Shown in pieces: positions 14,682-22,841 of a stretch of 28,026 nucleotides of DNA. The translations under genes and the position numbers were made by a program. Each line of letters starts with the position of its first letter. The stretch's first letter is position 1. The notes beneath the pieces were generated by a model. That model was not told where the DNA came from. It did not search any database and saw nothing but the letters and a program-made list of their open reading frames with translations. Source of the DNA: Bacteroidota bacterium (GTDB lineage Bacteria; Bacteroidota; Bacteroidia; Chitinophagales; Chitinophagaceae); NCBI GenBank assembly GCA_023391015.1, contig JAEWBT010000099.1, forward strand, positions 1 through 28,026, given 5' to 3'.

Positions 14682-15989
14682 TTAAGGCAGTGTTACAATC
14701 TCGTGCTTTCGGTACAACTTGCCCAAAGCACCAGATTTTATCCGGAACTGGCTGCGTCTTTTAGTGGTGCCTGCACCGGAAGCATTTTCCAGCTTGATTC
14801 CGGGATCATAAAAAACCTCGCCTGCTGCCATTTGCTGGAGGAAGAACTGAAAATCAGTACCCGTTCCCAGAATAACCTTATCACCATAGTAATAGCGACG
14901 GGGACCGGCTGTGTCGGAAAGGGAAGGAACAAAACAGGCCTGATGATGCTTGCGATTCCAGTGCAGCAGCAGCGAGTCAAAACCCCATGATGCAGCTTCG
15001 TTGCCCGTCGGATCTATAAGCGCAATGCGACCGTCAGCGCTCTTAATTTTGCCGCTGGCTGTGTCAAATCCGATAAGTTCCAGTTTTAGTCCGGTCCGGT
15101 GGTGCGTTTCACCTACTTTATGAACGCCACCAAAGTTCATCCGGTCGGCCCTACCGTGCAGGTCTTCATAGCCATACTTCCTGATAAACGACTTTACACC
15201 TTCGGTTACATAATAACCGTGCGTGGGCTCCGGTGTCATCAGAGTGATCACCCTGGAAGTAATGTTGTCCAAACTGGAAACACTGAAATTCTTCACTTCC
15301 CACCCCAGATAATCAGGTTCAGAATAGCCGTTGGGCCGGATGCCCAGTTCTGCTTCCAGTGTATAGCCGCCACACTGTGGCGCGTTGCAGGGTATAATTT
15401 CTCCTTCTTTGTTCAGCCTTTTGGAAGGTATCCATTCCAGCAGATGAATGCGGTAAAGTTCGCGGAGCAGTTTTGCGCGACTGTTTAGCGCACGAGGCAG
15501 GACGATTACGTCAAAAACACCGTAGGTTTCATCCGCTCCGCTGTTTTGAAAGGCTACTGCCACTTCTGAATCCGGCGCTGCCACATAGCCCAGCAGCTTT
15601 CCGTCCGGTGTGGGCGCAAGGAATAAGAGCCTGCCGTCCTGCCGCCGGGTCATCAGGTCTGAAGGGGCATTTGCGCAGCGCAGCAGAAAACCTGAGAAGC
15701 GTATCTCCGGATATTTGGGATAAAGAATAAACTGCGAGTGGGGCGCTGCCGCCAGACCGCCTTCTTCTGTTAACCAGTAAAAATCCACTGCCGCCTTAAA
15801 CCGCTCCTTTTCCCATTCGCCGGGACTTTCATAACGAATGCCGGCTAAAGGAAAAATATTGAGCACCTCAAAGCTGCCACCTGTGAGATAAACTTGATTT
15901 TTTGAATTATCATTGGGTGCGAGTCGCTTTACGTAAATTTTAGTGCAGCCTTTCTCAGAAAATAAAAGCTTAAGTCTTTCTAAGGTCAT
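14682..15989 (-). CDS. MvaI/BcnI-type restriction endonuclease
   Basis: This 435-residue protein carries the MvaI/BcnI family core: GGYTLEAELGIRPNG (207-221) followed by EPDYLGWEVK (224-233), giving a PD-(D/E)xK site with D226, E231 and K233. Known members act as monomers on CCWGG or CCSGG-type sites. MvaI and BcnI are about 240 residues, so the first ~190 residues are an extra N-terminal region, which I do not recognise. The gene overlaps the methyltransferase by 4 bp (ATGA), implying translational coupling with the modification enzyme made first. A CCNGG-like target is inferred from the family and the associated Vsr nuclease. Confidence 0.82.
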   Translation of the reverse strand: MTLERLKLLFSEKGCTKIYVKRLAPNDNSKNQVYLTGGSFEVLNIFPLAGIRYESPGEWEKERFKAAVDFYWLTEEGGLAAAPHSQFILYPKYPEIRFSGFLLRCANAPSDLMTRRQDGRLLFLAPTPDGKLLGYVAAPDSEVAVAFQNSGADETYGVFDVIVLPRALNSRAKLLRELYRIHLLEWIPSKRLNKEGEIIPCNAPQCGGYTLEAELGIRPNGYSEPDYLGWEVKNFSVSSLDNITSRVITLMTPEPTHGYYVTEGVKSFIRKYGYEDLHGRADRMNFGGVHKVGETHHRTGLKLELIGFDTASGKIKSADGRIALIDPTGNEAASWGFDSLLLHWNRKHHQACFVPSLSDTAGPRRYYYGDKVILGTGTDFQFFLQQMAAGEVFYDPGIKLENASGAGTTKRRSQFRIKSGALGKLYRKHEIVTLP

Positions 15990-17188
15990 AGCACAGGGGT
16001 TAATGCCTTAACCAGTTGCTTGGCAACAGCTTGTATAAGGGGAACAGATACTGAGTTCCCAAATTGTTTGTAGGCTTGCGTATCTGAAACCGGAATTACA
16101 AAATCATCCGGGAAGCCTTGTAATCTTGCACATTCGCGCGGAGTTAGCCTTCTTGGATTAATGCCCTGCTGTGGTACTAAAATTTCCGAACCGTCTTTAT
16201 AGTATCTGGCCGACAATGTTCTAGCTATTCCATTTAAATCTGTCAGCCCGAATCCGAATCCATTACCTTTTGCTTTGTGCTTATCAGCATAATCCCGTAA
16301 ATATTTCCACAAGTGGTCAGTAAGTGTATACTTTTCCGGAATATTCTTTTCTAAGATATCCCTAAAGGCAAGCTGTGTATTTGGCGGATTGGGGAACTGG
16401 AAGTCCTTAACAGCATCGCATATATCTTCCCGAAATCCTACTATAATTATCCTTTCACGATGCTGTGGAACGTAATACTTCCCATTGAGTACCTGCGCGT
16501 GAACAGTGTACCCAAGCTCTTTAAGAGTGCTTTCAATTATCTTAAAGGTGTTTCCTTTATCGTGAGAACGTAGATTCTTTACGTTCTCAAGCATAAAAGC
16601 TTTAGGCCTTTTATGCTTCAATATTCGGGCAATGTCAAAAAACAATGTACCCTGTGTTTCATCCAGAAATCCATGCGCCCTACCCAAAGAATTTTTTTTG
16701 GAAACGCCTGCTATGGAAAATGGCTGACAGGGGAACCCGGCAAGTAACACGTCGTGGTCAGGAATCAACGTTTCGCTTACCTGTGTAATGTCACCGAATG
16801 GAATTTCGCCAAAATTTGCTTCATAGGTTTTCTTGGCATAATCATTCCATTCGCTTGTGAACACGCACTTGCCACCCTCGTTCTGAAAGGCAAGACGAAT
16901 GCCACCAATCCCTGCAAACAGGTCAATAAAATTGAACTGAGGATTTCTAACTGGCGGAAACGGTATATCCCACTTTATGGGGAGATAATACTGTAAATCA
17001 GGTTCTTCCGCCAATCCTAACTTTTCGTGTTGCTCCGCAAGGAATGCTACCCCTGCATCCTTATATAAGGAAGAGGCTTCATTTTTTTGATTCTGGAGAT
17101 AATGGGTTAGATAAGCGGGGCCTTCTCCGCTTTTTTTGTTAACCTCTATTTGCAAACTCTGCTTTAGGTCCGAATAATTTACCGACAT
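15986..17188 (-). CDS. DNA (cytosine-5) methyltransferase
   Basis: This 400-residue enzyme transfers a methyl group from SAM to C5 of cytosine in a specific DNA site. Motifs appear in canonical order: I DLFAGIGG (89-96), IV PCQPFS with catalytic C154, VI ENV (201-203), VIII QHRERI (242-247), IX RLTPRECARLQGFPD (347-361) and X GNSVSVPL (377-384). The target-recognition region between VIII and IX is about 100 residues. An ~85-residue helical N-terminal extension precedes motif I, as in Dcm/EcoRII-type enzymes. It sits between an endonuclease gene and a small unknown ORF plus Vsr, so it protects host DNA from the adjacent endonuclease. The gene is AT-richer than the surrounding chromosome. Confidence 0.96.
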   Translation of the reverse strand: MSVNYSDLKQSLQIEVNKKSGEGPAYLTHYLQNQKNEASSLYKDAGVAFLAEQHEKLGLAEEPDLQYYLPIKWDIPFPPVRNPQFNFIDLFAGIGGIRLAFQNEGGKCVFTSEWNDYAKKTYEANFGEIPFGDITQVSETLIPDHDVLLAGFPCQPFSIAGVSKKNSLGRAHGFLDETQGTLFFDIARILKHKRPKAFMLENVKNLRSHDKGNTFKIIESTLKELGYTVHAQVLNGKYYVPQHRERIIIVGFREDICDAVKDFQFPNPPNTQLAFRDILEKNIPEKYTLTDHLWKYLRDYADKHKAKGNGFGFGLTDLNGIARTLSARYYKDGSEILVPQQGINPRRLTPRECARLQGFPDDFVIPVSDTQAYKQFGNSVSVPLIQAVAKQLVKALTPVL

Positions 17189-17212
17189 TTTGACTTTTCT
17201 TGCGACTTTCAG

Positions 17213-17488
17213 TTATGGCGTAGGTATCAATTGGTTCAGCTTCGTTTCTTCCAAAGACACTTTGAGCATTTCTTCATAGATGTCAAAACCATCCCTGTCA
17301 GCAACATAAAAGCATCGCTGCATTAAAGCATTAAGTTGCTCGGCTTTCTCTGCTGAGAATGTGGGCTGATTATTTTGCAGATGCATATAAGTAGAAAAAT
17401 CGTCATCGGGATGTACATTAACCCCTTCCGAAACAAGCTGTTTTGTAAATGATTTTACGTCAGCGAGATTATTGATTGCGGCTATCAT
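17213..17488 (-). CDS. Hypothetical 91-residue protein in the R-M operon
   Basis: This 91-residue acidic, mostly helical protein (MIAAINNLADVKSF...) is located two bases after the Vsr gene and 24 bases before the methyltransferase, on the same strand. It shows no helix-turn-helix that I can recognise, so it is not an obvious R-M controller (C) protein. Similar short proteins with an HPDDDF-like segment (residues 26-31) are, as I recall, found in Bacteroidota mobile regions, but I cannot assign a function. Its tight spacing makes co-expression with the R-M genes very likely. Possible roles include regulation, antirestriction timing or an accessory subunit; these are guesses. Confidence 0.7.
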   Translation of the reverse strand: MIAAINNLADVKSFTKQLVSEGVNVHPDDDFSTYMHLQNNQPTFSAEKAEQLNALMQRCFYVADRDGFDIYEEMLKVSLEETKLNQLIPTP

Positions 17489-17490
17489 AA

Positions 17491-17919
17491 TTAAGGTTTT
17501 TTAGAGTTTTTATTTGCCAGCTCAGCCTGAATTTTTTGAACACAGAAACTGAGATTCTTTTTCACTTCGTTTGTCCAAAACCGGAGTACTGTCCAGCCGT
17601 CTTCCAACAGCGTGTGATTTACCAAAATGTCGCGTTCTATATTTCCCTCAATCTTCTTCCACCAGAATTCGCGATTTGTTTTGATTCTGTATTTCTCGGT
17701 CTCCCAGCAATGGCCATGGAAATACTCACCATCCACAAAAATAGCTACTTTCTGCTTGGAAAAAGTAAAATCCGGACGGCCAAAAACTTTTTTATTGTTC
17801 TTACGATATCTGTGTCCGGCAGCCCAAAGCGCTTTCCCCAGAGCAACCTCGGCTTTGGTGCCCTTGCTTTTTATTGCCTGCATATTCCGTCTTCTTTGTT
17901 CCGGGGTGTGCACATCCAT
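17491..17919 (-). CDS. vsr: Very short patch repair endonuclease
   Basis: This 142-residue protein matches Vsr, which nicks 5' of the T in T:G mismatches that arise when 5-methylcytosine deaminates, protecting methylated sites from C-to-T mutation. Visible motifs are the N-terminal DVHTPEQRRRNMQAIKSKGT, the catalytic Asp in GRPDF (D50) and AIFVDGEYFHGHCWE (59-73) with zinc and phosphate ligands; WTVLRFW follows near the C-terminus. It is the first gene of the R-M operon. ATG 17919 is preferred over an in-frame TTG at 17931 because the TTG belongs to the -7 box TACTTTGG. Confidence 0.95.
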   Translation of the reverse strand: MDVHTPEQRRRNMQAIKSKGTKAEVALGKALWAAGHRYRKNNKKVFGRPDFTFSKQKVAIFVDGEYFHGHCWETEKYRIKTNREFWWKKIEGNIERDILVNHTLLEDGWTVLRFWTNEVKKNLSFCVQKIQAELANKNSKKP

Positions 17920-17927
17920 AAGAAAGC

Positions 17928-17935
17928 CCAAAGTA
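17928..17935 (-). promoter_or_regulatory. -7 box (TACTTTGG) of the vsr-R-M operon
   Basis: TACTTTGG on the minus strand, within TATACTTTGG, lies 8 bases before ATG 17919. A TTTC about 21 bases further upstream may serve as -33. The whole four-gene operon would be driven from here; no separate promoter was evident before the methyltransferase. Confidence 0.4.
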
Positions 17936-17939
17936 TAGT

Positions 17940-18357
17940 TGTACCTGTTAGGGAGGAAACAGCTACCACAACTGTGCCCGCCCTACCAGCCCTTCTACCC
18001 TCGCGCCAACTGTTACTTCCCACCTCTCCATGCCTGCACTTTTGGAGCGCCTGCCTGGCGTCCCGTATTTTTTGAAACAGGGTAGCCATTTTTTTGGTGT
18101 TTTTCCAGCCTTTCTGCCGAAGGAAGGAGTGGCTTTTCAGCGGCTTTTAGTGTCCGGAAGCAATCAAACTTTTGGACGGGTTTCATAGCAGCTTTTGTTT
18201 CCTTACGTATTTCATCTAATCATTGCCAGCAACTATACGAAGCGGGTTTCAGCAGGTGCCGCGCGTCCTGTAGAAACGGCACCTGTGTTTCCAAACGTAT
18301 CTAAACCGTCAGGGCTTCGTTAGGCTGCACCTGTACCTCCCGCCCCCCGCCTTTGCC
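17940..18357. other. Intergenic region with a hairpin
   Basis: About 420 bases lie between divergent vsr and the M1 peptidase without a recognisable gene. A perfect 9-bp stem, CAGGTGCCG (18253-18261) and CGGCACCTG (18277-18285), has a 15-base loop and no U-tract. Two related blocks, GGGTTTCA...GTTTCCTTACGTAT (about 18178-18212) and GGGTTTCA...GTTTCCAAACGTAT (about 18244-18300), suggest a decayed duplication. A short open frame on the minus strand (to 18089) has no recognisable product. Confidence 0.45.
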
Positions 18358-18365
18358 TACCTTCG
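18358..18365 (+). promoter_or_regulatory. -7 promoter box (TACCTTCG) for the M1 peptidase
   Basis: TACCTTCG ends 9 bases before ATG 18375, as at fbp, so the message would be nearly leaderless. No clear -33 TTG was seen at the expected distance. Confidence 0.45.
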
Positions 18366-18374
18366 CGCCTTCCC

Positions 18375-21300
18375 ATGCGCCGACTGTTTCTTTTCCTTTT
18401 CTGCCTGCCTTTTTTCGCTTCCGCTCAGCCCGAAAACCCGCTGTACTGGAAGAACCGTAAGCCCCACGCCGCCTATTGGCAGCAGGACGTGGCCTACACC
18501 ATTGACGCCCGCCTAGACGAAGAGCAGCACAGCATCCGCGCCCACCAAACGCTGCGCTACACCAACAATTCGCCCGATACGCTGCGCTTTGTCTATTTCC
18601 ACCTCTTCCAAAACGCGTTTGTGGAAGGCTCTTACCTGCGCAAGCTGCAGGGCGAGAAAAAGGTGCGTACCCAGCTCGGGCCGCGCGAAAAGGCCGGACT
18701 CGGCACCACCATTTCCGGAATTTCCGCCGACGGCCAGGCAGCCCAAACCGAGCTGGACAATACCATTCTGAAAGTTTATCTCCCGCAACCACTTTTACCC
18801 AACAGCAGCACGACGCTGGCGCTGGATTTCGTTACGTATTTTGACGACAAGGGCACCACGCGCCGCCGCATGAAAATGTACGACGCCTGGGGTTTTAAAC
18901 ACTACAACGGCTGCCAGTGGTTTCCCAAACTTGCCGTTTACGACGCGAAGCTCGGCTGGGATACCGACCAACACCTCGGCAAGGAATTCTATGGCGACTT
19001 CGGCACCTGGAACGTATCGCTCGACCTGCCGTCCAACTATATTCTGGAAGCCACCGGTGCGCTCCAAAACCGGAGCGAAGTGCTGCCCGAAGCCCTGCGC
19101 CAAAAGCTGGACCTCAAAAACTTTAAAGACAAACCCTGGGGCGAAGCGCCGTCCACCATTATTCCTTACGTAAAGGGCGAGCGCAAGGTGTGGAAATATT
19201 TGGCCGAAAACGTCCACGATTTTGCCTGGACCGCCGACCCGTCGTACCGCATCGCTACGGAGTACTGGAATGGCGTGGAGTGCGTGGGCATTGCGCAGGA
19301 ACCGCATGCTTCGGGCTGGCAAAACAGTGCGCAGTACGTGGCCAAAATCATCAAAACCTTTTCGGAAGATTTCGGCGCGTATGCCTATCCCAAAATGGTG
19401 GCCGCCGACGCTGCCGACGGCATGGAATACCCCATGATTACGCTGGACGGCGGGCGCGACCCCGGCTACCGCGGCCTGCTGGTGCATGAAATCGGCCATA
19501 ACTGGTTCTACGGCATGGTGGGTAGCAACGAAACCTACCGCGCGGCGATGGATGAAGGTTTTACCCAGTTCCTGACCGCCTGGGGACTCAAAAAAATTGA
19601 CGGGGAAAGCCGCCTGGCCGGAAAACCGGGTGGTTTTTGGGAAAAGCGCGGCGAAGCCATTCCGATTATGGACCGCAGTGTGATTTTGCCCTACACCACC
19701 ACGGCGTTGAATCAGAATGAAATTCCGCTTAATACCCACAGCGACGATTTCCGGAACGCAATTCACCACGAAAACGGCTACGGGATGGTGTACTACAAAA
19801 CGGCCACGATGCTGTATAATTTGCAGTATGTGCTGGGCGATTCCCTTTTCCTCGGCGCGATGCAGCACTATTTCAACCAGTGGAAATTTGCCCACCCGTA
19901 CTTTGAGGATTTCCGGGAGAGCGTCACCCACTACACCGGCCAAAATCTAGCCTGGTTTTTTGACGAGTGGTTTACCACCACCAAGACGATTGACTACGGC
20001 ATTTGCGGCGTGAAGAAAGTACGGGGCACCGATTCGTTTGACGTGAAATTCCGCCGCGCCGGCCAAATGCAGATGCCGGTGCAGTTTACCGTTTTGGAGA
20101 AAGATAATTCCCGGAAAACTTACCTGATTCCGGCCACCTGGAACACGCCGCCGGACGCCCAAAATGTGTTGCCGCGCTGGATTGGCTGGGGGCAGTTGCA
20201 ACCCAGCTACACCGCCCGCATTGCTGCGCCTTCCGGGATTCGCGAAGTGCAAATTGACACCACCTATCGCCTCGCCGACATCTATTATCCCGACAACAGT
20301 TTCCGGCCCGGTCTGGGCTTTGGAAAAGGGGTAGCCGCGCGGCTGGATTATGGCTTTCGCCTGCCGCCCGACCGCCGTCACTACCGCCTTGGCATCCGCC
20401 CGGATATTTGGGGCAATGCGGTGGACGGCCTGAAAGTAGGCCTTCATGCCGAGGGCGATTATCTGGGATTGATGCACCGGTTTGAGGCTACCGTTTGGGC
20501 CAATACGCACGTGCTGCAACAAGACCCATATCTCTCTTATCAAAGCGAAGGTTATTACGACCGTTACCTGCCGATTGCGTATAACTTTAATTACGCTTCG
20601 CCCATTTCGCGCTTTTATCCAAAGCTGCAATGGAACCTCTATAGCCGCATCAACGACGGACTGAACCGGCACGGCGTGGGGCTGTCTTGGCAGGCTTCTG
20701 AACGCACCACATTTTCCGGAAATTTCACTGCTTTGTGGCGGCAGAAAGGGTATGATTTGGATTATCTCCTGTATCCGCGTGAGTGGAGCAGCCTCGGCAA
20801 CCGGCTGAATAATTCCCTCAATCTTGCGTGGAACTATACCCCGAACTTTTGGCGCGGAACCGGCAACCTTTCCCTTTCCCTGCGCACACCGTTTATGACC
20901 GGCAAGCGCACGGACGCCTTTGATTATGCCTACCTGCAAGCCGAAGGCAAGCGCTTCTGGAACTGGGGCAAAACCGAGTGGCGCACCCGCCTTTTCGCCC
21001 GCTACGGTATGGGAAATAATGTTCCGTGGGAAAGTGCGCTGTTTGCCGCAAGCATCAATCCGGAGGCTTTAATGGAAAACAAGTTCCTGCGCTCGGTGGG
21101 TTTTGTGCCGACGGATTGGCTGGGGTATTCTGCCACGACCATCAACCACCTGCAACAAGGCGGCGGACTGAATCTGCGCGGCTACGCCGGGTACCTCATT
21201 GCAGAGGAAAAAGACGGCCAAATTCTCCTCGGTTATAAAAGCCGCAGCGGCGCGGCCTTCAACGCTGAAATGGATTTTGACGGCCTGGTGAAATTCGCGC

Positions 21301-21602
21301 CCAAAGCCTTCCGCAACTGGCTGCACCTGGATGCTTATCTTTTCGCCGATGCCGGACTGATGGAGCTGTCCCGCTACGATAGCCTCAGCGCTTATCCAGC
21401 TCTCACGCCCGCCAATACGTGGAGCAGCGTACGTACCGACGCTGGCCTCGGTGTGGCCCTGACCATCAAGAAATGGGGCATTTTCGACAAAGCCAAACCC
21501 TTAACCGTGCGCTTTGATATGCCGTTCTTCCTCAGTCACCCGCCCGCCGGGGAAGATTATCTGAAGTTCCGGTATGTGGTCGGGATTGGGCGAACGTTTT
21601 GA
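18375..21602 (+). CDS. M1 family metallopeptidase fused to a C-terminal outer-membrane barrel
   Basis: This 1075-residue protein has a Sec signal peptide (MRRLFLFLFCLPFFASAQ). Residues ~30-540 form an M1 aminopeptidase-like module with GMEYP (349-353, the GAMEN-type substrate motif), zinc site HEIGH (371-375) and third ligand E394, at the exact HExxH-x18-E spacing. Residues ~640-1075 are aromatic-rich alternating strands ending in a terminal Phe. They contain GGGLNLRGY (LRGY at 934-937), resembling the (V/I)RG(F/Y) loop-6 motif of Omp85-type barrels. The protein is therefore probably anchored in the outer membrane by its own barrel, with the peptidase on one face. Whether the peptidase faces outward or the periplasm cannot be told. 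It has its own promoter and a strong terminator. Confidence 0.88.
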   Translation: MRRLFLFLFCLPFFASAQPENPLYWKNRKPHAAYWQQDVAYTIDARLDEEQHSIRAHQTLRYTNNSPDTLRFVYFHLFQNAFVEGSYLRKLQGEKKVRTQLGPREKAGLGTTISGISADGQAAQTELDNTILKVYLPQPLLPNSSTTLALDFVTYFDDKGTTRRRMKMYDAWGFKHYNGCQWFPKLAVYDAKLGWDTDQHLGKEFYGDFGTWNVSLDLPSNYILEATGALQNRSEVLPEALRQKLDLKNFKDKPWGEAPSTIIPYVKGERKVWKYLAENVHDFAWTADPSYRIATEYWNGVECVGIAQEPHASGWQNSAQYVAKIIKTFSEDFGAYAYPKMVAADAADGMEYPMITLDGGRDPGYRGLLVHEIGHNWFYGMVGSNETYRAAMDEGFTQFLTAWGLKKIDGESRLAGKPGGFWEKRGEAIPIMDRSVILPYTTTALNQNEIPLNTHSDDFRNAIHHENGYGMVYYKTATMLYNLQYVLGDSLFLGAMQHYFNQWKFAHPYFEDFRESVTHYTGQNLAWFFDEWFTTTKTIDYGICGVKKVRGTDSFDVKFRRAGQMQMPVQFTVLEKDNSRKTYLIPATWNTPPDAQNVLPRWIGWGQLQPSYTARIAAPSGIREVQIDTTYRLADIYYPDNSFRPGLGFGKGVAARLDYGFRLPPDRRHYRLGIRPDIWGNAVDGLKVGLHAEGDYLGLMHRFEATVWANTHVLQQDPYLSYQSEGYYDRYLPIAYNFNYASPISRFYPKLQWNLYSRINDGLNRHGVGLSWQASERTTFSGNFTALWRQKGYDLDYLLYPREWSSLGNRLNNSLNLAWNYTPNFWRGTGNLSLSLRTPFMTGKRTDAFDYAYLQAEGKRFWNWGKTEWRTRLFARYGMGNNVPWESALFAASINPEALMENKFLRSVGFVPTDWLGYSATTINHLQQGGGLNLRGYAGYLIAEEKDGQILLGYKSRSGAAFNAEMDFDGLVKFAPKAFRNWLHLDAYLFADAGLMELSRYDSLSAYPALTPANTWSSVRTDAGLGVALTIKKWGIFDKAKPLTVRFDMPFFLSHPPAGEDYLKFRYVVGIGRTF

Positions 21603-21607
21603 TAAAA

Positions 21608-21643
21608 GCACTAAAAAAGGGACCAAAGTCCCTTTTTTAGTGC
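21608..21643. terminator. Strong bidirectional terminator
   Basis: GCACTAAAAAAGGGAC and GTCCCTTTTTTAGTGC form a perfect 16-bp stem with a CAAA loop. It serves the M1 peptidase on the + strand and the convergent gene on the - strand. The last codons and stop (21637-21639) of the minus-strand gene lie inside the stem. Confidence 0.93.
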
Positions 21644-22242
21644 TCGCCTTCCCGATACAGCCGCAACAGCTCAATGTTCTGAAGGTCTATAAAGTTTGAA
21701 ATGGTTGTCGTTGAACCGACGCCCGGAAGTTCCGTTGGATCAAGATATTCAAATTCTTCAAAACGAGCCATACGGTCTTTGATTTCAGTGGGTATATGGC
21801 TGAATGGACTCAAATAATAAACGCCTTTGTATAATACTAACACGCGAAAGGAAAAGCTTCTTTGGTTCAGCCATTCGGTGAGTGCTTCGGTGAGCCGTAC
21901 GCCGGTGTAATCGCCAAAGTCTGCCAGCAGGATGTAGCGTTCGCCTTTCCGGAAAAGCGCCATGATTTCCGGCGTTATTTCCGGTGCTTGGCTCCAATCC
22001 GGCAAGCGGAAGATTTCGATTCCGTTTTTGTAATGAATCCGGTCCGTGGGTGGATAGTAAGGAATCAGTTTGATGCCTTCAGGAAGCGCTATGCCTTCCT
22101 TATCGTAGTATCTTTTGTAAAGACCATGCGGGTACATAATACAGTAAAAGTCGCCCTCTAGCTTTGCTTTCCAGAAGGTTTCTACCATAAACTGGCTGCC
22201 GTGGCCGATACCGATGAAATGGGTTGTGGGATTGTTTTTCAT
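21637..22242 (-). CDS. Hypothetical protein with weak tubulin/FtsZ-like motifs
   Basis: This 201-residue protein starts at ATG 22242 (MKNNPTTHFIGIGHGSQ). No family is recognised with confidence. It begins with a Rossmann-like strand-loop, FIGIGHGS (9-16), at the place where FtsZ has a glycine-rich nucleotide loop. A second segment, ILLADFGDYTGVRLTEAL (104-121), resembles the strand-GGGTGTG-helix of FtsZ in position, but with most glycines lost. This could be a distant, possibly non-GTPase tubulin-fold relative, or coincidence. A longer frame to 22506 overlaps the phosphoesterase and is rejected. It ends within a terminator and lies 32 bases downstream of the phosphoesterase gene, so the two may be co-transcribed. 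Confidence 0.7.
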   Translation of the reverse strand: MKNNPTTHFIGIGHGSQFMVETFWKAKLEGDFYCIMYPHGLYKRYYDKEGIALPEGIKLIPYYPPTDRIHYKNGIEIFRLPDWSQAPEITPEIMALFRKGERYILLADFGDYTGVRLTEALTEWLNQRSFSFRVLVLYKGVYYLSPFSHIPTEIKDRMARFEEFEYLDPTELPGVGSTTTISNFIDLQNIELLRLYREGEH

Positions 22243-22274
22243 AAAAAAGAAGTTTAAAAACACCCCGCACGGTT

Positions 22275-22835
22275 TCAGCGGGAAATTTCGGTGGTAATCA
22301 CATTTTGGAAATGTGTCTTCCCGTTTTGCAGGCTTTGCGCAGCCGTTTCGTGGATATGCCCAAACAGGTGAAAAGCCGGTTTCAACACCGCAACATAGCC
22401 CCGCAGTTTCGGGCAGCCCAAACCGGCATCCAGAATACCCTTCGCCGGACCGTGTGTCAGCAAAAAGTCCACTTTTCCTTTTATTTCCGGAAGCCCGTGC
22501 AGCCACGGCCGTGCGGGCAACGACTGAAACACGATGCCTTCAATCTGAATCGTCTTGTTATTCAAATAGCGAACGCCGGGCGGCACCAACGCCAAGGCTC
22601 CGTCCGGTTCCAGTTCAAACGGCAGGTCGTGGTTTCCGGAAATAAACAGCTTGTAGCGTGCCGGTTGGGCCGCAAACCACCGGAAGAAATCCGTCAACTG
22701 CGCATCGTCGCCGTCGGTGCAGGCGTCGCCGCAGTGAATTAGGATGTCGGTGTCCGGAATTTGCAGCCGCCGGTGCGCACCGTGCGTGTCGGAAATCGCC
22801 GTAATCGCTTGGTTGCGGTAGTGTTGGTGAAACAT
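22275..22835 (-). CDS. Calcineurin-like metallophosphoesterase
   Basis: This 186-residue cytoplasmic protein shows all metallophosphoesterase blocks: SDTHG (D-x-H), HCGDACTDG (GD), SGNHD (GNHD), LLTHGP and GHIHE (GHxH). These coordinate two metal ions for phosphodiester or phosphomonoester hydrolysis. The short form resembles the YfcE/MPPED-like group; the substrate cannot be read. The start at ATG 22835 (MFHQHYRN) is preferred because it is followed at once by the first catalytic strand, and a CACCTTCG promoter box ends six bases before it. An in-frame ATG at 22901 would precede that promoter. It is probably the first gene of a two-gene unit with the unknown gene downstream. Confidence 0.9.
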   Translation of the reverse strand: MFHQHYRNQAITAISDTHGAHRRLQIPDTDILIHCGDACTDGDDAQLTDFFRWFAAQPARYKLFISGNHDLPFELEPDGALALVPPGVRYLNNKTIQIEGIVFQSLPARPWLHGLPEIKGKVDFLLTHGPAKGILDAGLGCPKLRGYVAVLKPAFHLFGHIHETAAQSLQNGKTHFQNVITTEISR

Positions 22836-22841
22836 AGCCGG

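Noticed and set aside
17871..18089. 72-codon minus-strand frame upstream of vsr
   Set aside because: It overlaps the vsr start and promoter in another frame and the product matches nothing I know.
18795..20939. Two long antisense frames opposite the M1 peptidase
   Set aside because: They are shadows of the GC-rich peptidase gene without recognisable motifs.
22243..22506. N-terminal extension of the FtsZ-like unknown protein
   Set aside because: It overlaps the phosphoesterase coding sequence on the same strand in another frame. ATG 22242 starts a plausible fold.
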